Source: Deltaproteobacteria bacterium (lineage in GTDB: Bacteria > Myxococcota_A > UBA9160 > UBA6930). Taken from it: a stretch of 64,000 bases of DNA. The stretch is from positions 85,237-149,236 of the forward strand of contig VGRF01000009.1 of assembly GCA_016875395.1 (NCBI GenBank). The letters run 5' to 3'. Positions 59,924 through 64,000 of this stretch are shown here, in pieces; position 1 is the first letter of the stretch, and each line of letters opens with the position of its first letter. The translations under genes and the position numbers were made by a program. Under the pieces are notes generated by a model, which searched no databases, was not told the DNA's origin, and saw only the letters and a program-made list of their open reading frames with translations.

Positions 59924-60652
59924 ATGAAGGCAGTTGTTACGGGCTCGGCATCAGGAGTCGGCCTCGCGCTGGTGCGCGAGCTGAATGAGCGCGGCGCGCG
60001 GGTGATCGGCGTCGACCTCGCGGGCGACATCCGCGCCAAGCGCGTGAGCGAGGCAGGCGGCGAGTTCCTCGCCTGCGACGTCACGAGCCCTGACGACTGG
60101 AGGCGCCTCGCCGCCGCCGTGCGCGAGCGCTTCGGTGCGCTCGATTTCGCCGCGCTGAACGCGGGCATCATGACGCGACCGCCCGCGGCGCCGATCGACG
60201 ACGATCCGCTCGCGCTCGCCGGTGGTGACGCCTACCGCCGCGTGTTCGCGGTGAACGTCGACGGCGTGGTGCTCGGCCTCGCCGCGCTCGTGCCGGTGAT
60301 GGCGCAAGGCAGCGCGATCGTCGCCACGTCCTCGGCGGCCGGCTTGATCGCGCTGCCGTGGGATCCCTATTACGCCGCCACGAAGCACGCCGTCGTCGGA
60401 CTCGTGCGCAGCTTCGGCGCGCCGCTCGCGGCGCGAGGCATTCGCCTGAACGCGCTCTGTCCGGTCGGGATCGACACCGCAATCGTTCCCATCGCCGCGC
60501 GCGCGACGACACCCGCCAGCGAGCTGCGCACACCCGAGTACGCCGCGAAGGCGGCGCTCGCCGTCGCCGCGCGCCCCGAGTCCGGCGCGGCGTTCGTGTT
60601 CAGCGACGACGCCGCCTTCGTGCGCCGCTACGACGTGCCTTCGCCGTTCTGA
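59924..60652 (+). CDS. Short-chain dehydrogenase/reductase
   Basis: 242 residues. NAD(P) motif VTGSASGVGLALVRE, LNAGIM (NAG motif), catalytic Ser in ATSSAAG and YAATK. The sequence is a classical SDR, resembling hydroxysteroid dehydrogenase-type enzymes with a divergent middle; substrate unknown. GAGGAG upstream. It ends 6 bp before the convergent SDR. Confidence 0.88.
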   Translation: MKAVVTGSASGVGLALVRELNERGARVIGVDLAGDIRAKRVSEAGGEFLACDVTSPDDWRRLAAAVRERFGALDFAALNAGIMTRPPAAPIDDDPLALAGGDAYRRVFAVNVDGVVLGLAALVPVMAQGSAIVATSSAAGLIALPWDPYYAATKHAVVGLVRSFGAPLAARGIRLNALCPVGIDTAIVPIAARATTPASELRTPEYAAKAALAVAARPESGAAFVFSDDAAFVRRYDVPSPF

Positions 60653-60658
60653 AGCGCG

Positions 60659-61459
60659 TCACATCGGCGGCTTCGTGAAGCTGCCCGCGATGCCGGAGTT
60701 CATGAGGCCCTGATCGATCAGCATCGAGATGCCGCTCATGCCGCTCGCGGCGGGGCTGCACAGGAACACGAGCACGTCGGCCATCTGCTCTGGCGTGAGC
60801 GTCTCGACGCCCGCTTCTTCGCGGTAGGTCTTGCCGAAGCGCAACCACACGTCGGCGTTGGCGCGCGCGAGCGGCGTGTCGGTCGGGCCGGGCTCGATCG
60901 CGTTGATGCGGATGCCGCGCTTCGAGAGCGGAAAGGCCTGCTGCGCGGCGTAGAAGTTCATGGCCTGCTTGCTGAACACGTAGGAGTTCGTGCCCTCGTT
61001 CGCGGCGCTCCAGGCGGCGGCGCTGTCCCAGTCCGGCAGCGCCATGAACTCCTTCAGCTTCGCGAGATTCATCTGCCAGCCCATGCCGGCGACGCTCGAG
61101 ATCAGCGCCACCGCGGAGCCGCGCGGCAGCGCGCTGCGCTCGACGAGCTTCTCGAGCAAGTGGCGCTGCGCGAGGAAGTTGATCGCGAGGATGTGCGGGT
61201 TGCCGTCGGCGACGCCGGCGCACAGGAACACGGCGTGGATCGGGCCCCCGATCTGCGCGAGCGCGGCGTCGACGCTCGCGCGCTGGCTGAGGTTCGCCGT
61301 AACAACTTGCTTCGCCGGGTACGAGATGGGCGCGACGTCGAGCGCGATCACCTCGCCCCCGAGCTCCGTGACCGCCCGCGCCGTGGCTGCGCCCATGCCC
61401 GTTGCCGCGCCCACGATCAGCGCGCGCTTGCCGTCGTAACGGAACCTCTCGATCGCCAT
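60659..61459 (-). CDS. Short-chain dehydrogenase/reductase (hydroxysteroid dehydrogenase-like)
   Basis: 266 residues. NAD(P) site IVGAATGMGAATAR, LCAGVADGNPH, catalytic Ser region ISSVAGMGW and YVFSKQAMNF with Tyr/Lys. IEPGPTDTPLARAN and a final FLCSPAASGMSG-ISMLIDQG segment fit the 3-alpha-hydroxysteroid dehydrogenase-like group. The ATG at 61459 was chosen because GGAGG lies 7 nt upstream; an earlier GTG (61468) would be too close to it. Confidence 0.88.
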   Translation of the reverse strand: MAIERFRYDGKRALIVGAATGMGAATARAVTELGGEVIALDVAPISYPAKQVVTANLSQRASVDAALAQIGGPIHAVFLCAGVADGNPHILAINFLAQRHLLEKLVERSALPRGSAVALISSVAGMGWQMNLAKLKEFMALPDWDSAAAWSAANEGTNSYVFSKQAMNFYAAQQAFPLSKRGIRINAIEPGPTDTPLARANADVWLRFGKTYREEAGVETLTPEQMADVLVFLCSPAASGMSGISMLIDQGLMNSGIAGSFTKPPM

Positions 61460-61542
61460 CGCCTGCACCTCCGCGCGCGCAGCCTATGCCAGTGCGCCGC
61501 GCTTCGCGCAATCATGCGCGATCACACGAAGGGAACGCGCCC

Positions 61543-62046
61543 ATGGATCCGACTCGAACCACGCGCCGCGACGCACTGCGCGCCGCCGCCAGCCTCGGCG
61601 CGACGGTGCTCGCTGCCGCCGCGCTTGCGGAAGAGACGGCGCCCGCGGCGCCGGCGCCGCTCGCGCACTTCAGCTTCACGAAGCTGCAAGTCGCCGATCT
61701 CGAGAAGTGCGCCGCGTTCTACACGAGCGTCGCGGGCCTCACCGAGCAATCGCGCGTCGACACCGACAGCGGCGGGCGCAAGCTCTCCGAGATCATCTTC
61801 AACGCGACGATGCCAGGCGGCGCGAGCTTCGTGCTGATCCACTACTACGACTCGCCGAAGCCTGTCGTCGGGGAGCTGATCCTCGGTTTCTACACGAGCG
61901 ACATCGACGGCTTCGCCGCGCGCGCCGTCGCGGCCGGCGGCAGCATCGTGCGCGAGCCGTGGGAGATCACGGAGATGAAGCTCCGCGTCGCGTTCGTGGC
62001 GGACCCTGAGGGCCACGTGATCGAGATCGTGGAGGAGCAGGCGTAA
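61543..62046 (+). CDS. Exported VOC family protein (twin-arginine signal)
   Basis: 167 residues. The N-terminus MDPTRTTRRDALRAAASLGA resembles a Tat signal (RRDAL) before AEETAPAAPAP. The mature part is one VOC module (HFSFTKLQVADLEKCAAFYT to VADPEGHVIEIVEE) with His and Glu ligands. Its export is unusual for VOC enzymes. AAGGGA precedes the ATG. Confidence 0.78.
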   Translation: MDPTRTTRRDALRAAASLGATVLAAAALAEETAPAAPAPLAHFSFTKLQVADLEKCAAFYTSVAGLTEQSRVDTDSGGRKLSEIIFNATMPGGASFVLIHYYDSPKPVVGELILGFYTSDIDGFAARAVAAGGSIVREPWEITEMKLRVAFVADPEGHVIEIVEEQA

Positions 62047-62049
62047 TCC

Positions 62050-62580
62050 ATGGCGCGAAAGCGGCGTTTTCGGCGCTGGGTATCGCGAGCTCCAAGGAAG
62101 ACACGGCATCTCGGGGAGCTCGTCCTCGAGGAGTGGCTTCCGCAAATGGCGAAGCACGGGTTCGCGGAGGTTGAGTGCAATCTCCGACGATCCGATTCCC
62201 CACTGGACGGTCGCGAGCTGCAATTCGAGAGTTGGGGTGCGGAGTACGTCGACACCGTGCACTTGTGGTTTGACAAGTACGACTCGCCCCGTTTTCAGAT
62301 TGCCTTCAATCGTCGCCTGATCTCCGACCAGGATCAGATCGTGCGAGGCGGCCGTCTCGTGAGGCGCGCGAGCGAGTACTACCACGAATGGGGCAAGCCG
62401 CGATGGCAGCCGCTCTTGCTGTGGACCGAGCGGCGCGCGAGATCTCAAGTAGACGTCGTCGTTCGGCGGACGCCTCAGATTGTTGAGTTCCTCGAGACTG
62501 GAGCGCGCGGGCCGAACGTCAACCGCGAAGTCCGAGTGGAAGCGGCGGGGCATGCTGGATCAGTCGCGCTGACGGAGTAG
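62050..62580 (+). CDS. Hypothetical protein
   Basis: 176 residues, basic N-terminus (MARKRRFRRWVSRAPRKTRH), no signal peptide or membrane segment, with Trp-rich patches (FESWGAEYVDTVHLWFDKYD, EWGKPRWQPLLLWTERR). No family recognised. Codon usage is less GC-biased than its neighbours, suggesting recent acquisition. It follows the exported VOC gene by 3 bp. Confidence 0.55.
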   Translation: MARKRRFRRWVSRAPRKTRHLGELVLEEWLPQMAKHGFAEVECNLRRSDSPLDGRELQFESWGAEYVDTVHLWFDKYDSPRFQIAFNRRLISDQDQIVRGGRLVRRASEYYHEWGKPRWQPLLLWTERRARSQVDVVVRRTPQIVEFLETGARGPNVNREVRVEAAGHAGSVALTE

Positions 62581-62666
62581 CGAGGTCGCGGGCGCATGGG
62601 CACTACGGTCCAGCAGTTCGTGCGCGCCCGCCGCATACTTCCGCACTTCGCTGCGAGGAGGTGTAA

Positions 62667-63515
62667 GTGTCGGATTTGGGAGTCTTCCGCGGCGGCGTCG
62701 CCGTCATCACGGGCGCCGGCAGCGGCATCGGCGAGGGCATGGCGCGCACCGCGGCGAAGGCGGGCGCGACCGTCGTGCTCGCGGACATCTCGCTCGAGCG
62801 CGCAGAGAAAGTCGCGGGCGAGATCCGCGCCGCCGGCGGCGCGGCGCACGCGCTGCGCGTCGACACCGCGGACGCCAGCTCGGTCGATGCGCTCGCGCGC
62901 GAGGTGCACGCGCGCTTCGGCGACGTGCGGCTGCTGCTCAACAACGCCGGCATCGAGACGATCGGCCTCGCCTGGGAGCTCTCCGCGGCGGCATGGCAGC
63001 GCATCGTCGACATCAACGTGCTCGGCCCCATCCACGGCGTGCGCGCGTTCGCGCCGCGCATGCTCGCGGCGAAGCAGCGCGCGTTCATCGCGAACACCGC
63101 GTCCGTGGGCGCGTTCGGGATGATGCCGGCGCAGAATCCGTACGTGATGAGCAAGCACGCCGTGCTCTCGTTCACCGAAGGCCTGCGCATGGAGATGGAG
63201 CTGGTCGGCGCGCCGGTCTCCGTCTCGGTGATCACGCCGGGGCCCGTCGCGACGCGCATCTTCCGCGACGGCCACATCGCGGGCGAAGGCGCAGCGCAGC
63301 ATCAGCTGCAAATGGAGGCGATGGTGAGCGCAGGCATCAGCGGCCTCGAAGCCGGCGAGCGCATTCTGCGCGGCATCGCGAGCGGCGAGTTCTGGGTCTC
63401 GACTCACCCCGAGATGACCCTCGCAATGGCCAAGCAGCGCGCCGAGCACCTCGCGAGCCTCTCGACGCCGGTGATCACGCCGCCGCTGCGCGCGCTGCTC
63501 GGGCCTGACAAGTAG
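62667..63515 (+). CDS. Short-chain dehydrogenase/reductase
   Basis: 282 residues. ITGAGSGIGEGMART nucleotide motif, LLLNNAGIETIG, catalytic Ser in NTASVGAFGM and YVMSKHAVLSF. Resembles the SDR group that often accompanies lipid or steroid catabolic genes; substrate unknown. GAGGAGG precedes the GTG start. Confidence 0.88.
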   Translation: MSDLGVFRGGVAVITGAGSGIGEGMARTAAKAGATVVLADISLERAEKVAGEIRAAGGAAHALRVDTADASSVDALAREVHARFGDVRLLLNNAGIETIGLAWELSAAAWQRIVDINVLGPIHGVRAFAPRMLAAKQRAFIANTASVGAFGMMPAQNPYVMSKHAVLSFTEGLRMEMELVGAPVSVSVITPGPVATRIFRDGHIAGEGAAQHQLQMEAMVSAGISGLEAGERILRGIASGEFWVSTHPEMTLAMAKQRAEHLASLSTPVITPPLRALLGPDK

Positions 63516-63537
63516 GCGCGGAGTTCAGCTTGCAGTC

Positions 63538-63556
63538 GGCCGGGGCCAAAGTGCGA
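63538..63556. repeat. GGCCGGGCC palindrome family, copy 3 (half element)
   Basis: CGGCCGGGGCCAAAGTG matches the left half of the elements at 19850 and 37953 (CGGCCGGGCC followed by AAAATG or GAAGTG) with one inserted G. No second arm follows. Confidence 0.5.
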
Positions 63557-63580
63557 CGCAACGGCTGATATTCTCAGCGC

Positions 63581-63877
63581 ATGACTGCGCTTTCGTACAT
63601 CGAGTTGATCGCGGCAGCTGCCTGGGAGAGCACGTGGTCCGCTGCGGGTGTCGGGTGGGGAAGCGCGGCGCTCGTTGCTGGGTACATCGTGCGTGCCGTG
63701 GCGAGCGACGGCTCAGCAATCAAGTCGTTTCGCGAGGAGAGCAAGTTCGGGGTGGCGGCAGCGTTAGGAGCCTTCTTGATTGTTTTCCTAGCCTATGCGC
63801 TCTTCTTCACACCGAGAGAGAAGTACGAGGCCCTGCAAAGGTCAGCGGCGGTCGACAAGGCAGCTTGGACTGTTTGA
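63581..63877 (+). CDS. Hypothetical membrane protein, C-terminus possibly set by an IS insertion
   Basis: 98 residues with two hydrophobic segments (GWGSAALVAGYIVRAVA, GVAAALGAFLIVFLAYALFF) and a charged tail. No clear ribosome site and no family recognised. Its TGA (63875-63877) coincides with TGACC, where the neighbouring IS3-family element probably begins, so the original C-terminus may have been longer. Confidence 0.5.
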   Translation: MTALSYIELIAAAAWESTWSAAGVGWGSAALVAGYIVRAVASDGSAIKSFREESKFGVAAALGAFLIVFLAYALFFTPREKYEALQRSAAVDKAAWTV

Positions 63878-63906
63878 CCTGCTGGCATTTCTCGGACCAA
63901 CGGTCT

Positions 63907-64000
63907 CTAGAGAACGGCCCCTGGTTGCTCTGTTGATCGACCTCGCGCGGCAAACTCTGCCGGCGTGAGATTGCCGAGGCTCGAGTGCGGACGGACGGTG
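63907..64000 (-). mobile_element. IS3-family transposase (OrfB integrase), C-terminal end, cut by window edge
   Basis: The minus strand from the window edge reads VRPHSSLGNLTPAEFAARG and ends at TAG 63909-63907. This is the conserved C-terminus of IS3-family integrases (R-P-H-S-x-L-x-x-L-T-P-x-E-F). The IS terminus likely lies near 63875-63901 (TGACCTGCTGGCATTTCTC). Confidence 0.85.

Overview
The window is chromosomal DNA from a very GC-rich bacterium (roughly 70% G+C by eye). GTG and TTG starts are common, and adjacent genes often overlap by 4 bases (ATGA/GTGA). The gene order rpsB-tsf-pyrH-frr-uppS-dxr-rseP and ilvC-psd-pssA-leuA-leuB-(asd-like)-truA, a MYXO-CTERM-like sorting tail and an adenosylcobalamin-type photoreceptor together suggest a member of the former Deltaproteobacteria (Myxococcota or Binatota-like). 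This placement is inference, not proof.

Left part (1-11447): a light/B12-responsive locus. A CarH/LitR-type MerR regulator (10485-11447) carries the W-x9-EH light-sensing signature and a cobalt-ligating His. Three 21-bp operator-like palindromes of identical 7-7-7 geometry (3112, 8423, 10437) sit in three promoter regions: folE2/SDR-DUF2867, a minus-strand operon (8334-5033), and cfa/carH. The operon encodes two small membrane proteins, a peroxiredoxin-SDR fusion and an AarF/UbiB-type kinase. A sigma-70 factor follows folE2, and Dps, a truncated FAD-oxidase remnant and a YbgA-like gene complete the locus. The peroxiredoxin-SDR gene contains an in-frame TGA exactly where the family has the first Cys of a CxxC motif. 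It is followed by a hairpin, which makes it a strong candidate for an undescribed selenoprotein (U-M-F-C).

11664-18387 is a mixed metabolic stretch: luciferase-like oxidoreductase, orphan ModA lipoprotein, EthD-like protein, a secreted HExxH/TPR protein, a phytanoyl-CoA dioxygenase-like enzyme, a VOC protein and a small exported protein. 18395-28303 holds rarA, nadK-recN, FHA-M23, secA and argJ. 28411-29901 encodes an exported protein with calcium-binding-like repeats and a C-terminal sorting signal.

30111-48501 is the housekeeping core: translation (rpsB, tsf, frr, rplM, rpsI, truA), envelope and isoprenoid genes (uppS, dxr, rseP, psd, pssA), branched-chain amino acids (ilvC, leuA, leuB), nucleotides (pyrH, pyrG) and tsaB. 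48485-52353 has a lipoprotein, a YciI/ECF42-type sigma pair whose sigma gene carries two frameshifts, tRNA-Val and a serine hydrolase.

52363-64000 looks accessory. It contains an acyl-CoA synthetase, tRNA-Arg, VOC and SDR proteins, a frameshifted lipoprotein, a 5'-truncated TonB receptor, uncharacterised genes and the end of an IS3-family element at the right edge.

Several non-coding signals cross these regions. A 9-base word (TTGTTACGG) occurs 11 times in both orientations. A dispersed repeat has a hairpin stem that differs by compensatory changes between two copies. A GGCCGGGCC-centred palindrome family and a 108-nt hairpin behind rpsI complete the set.
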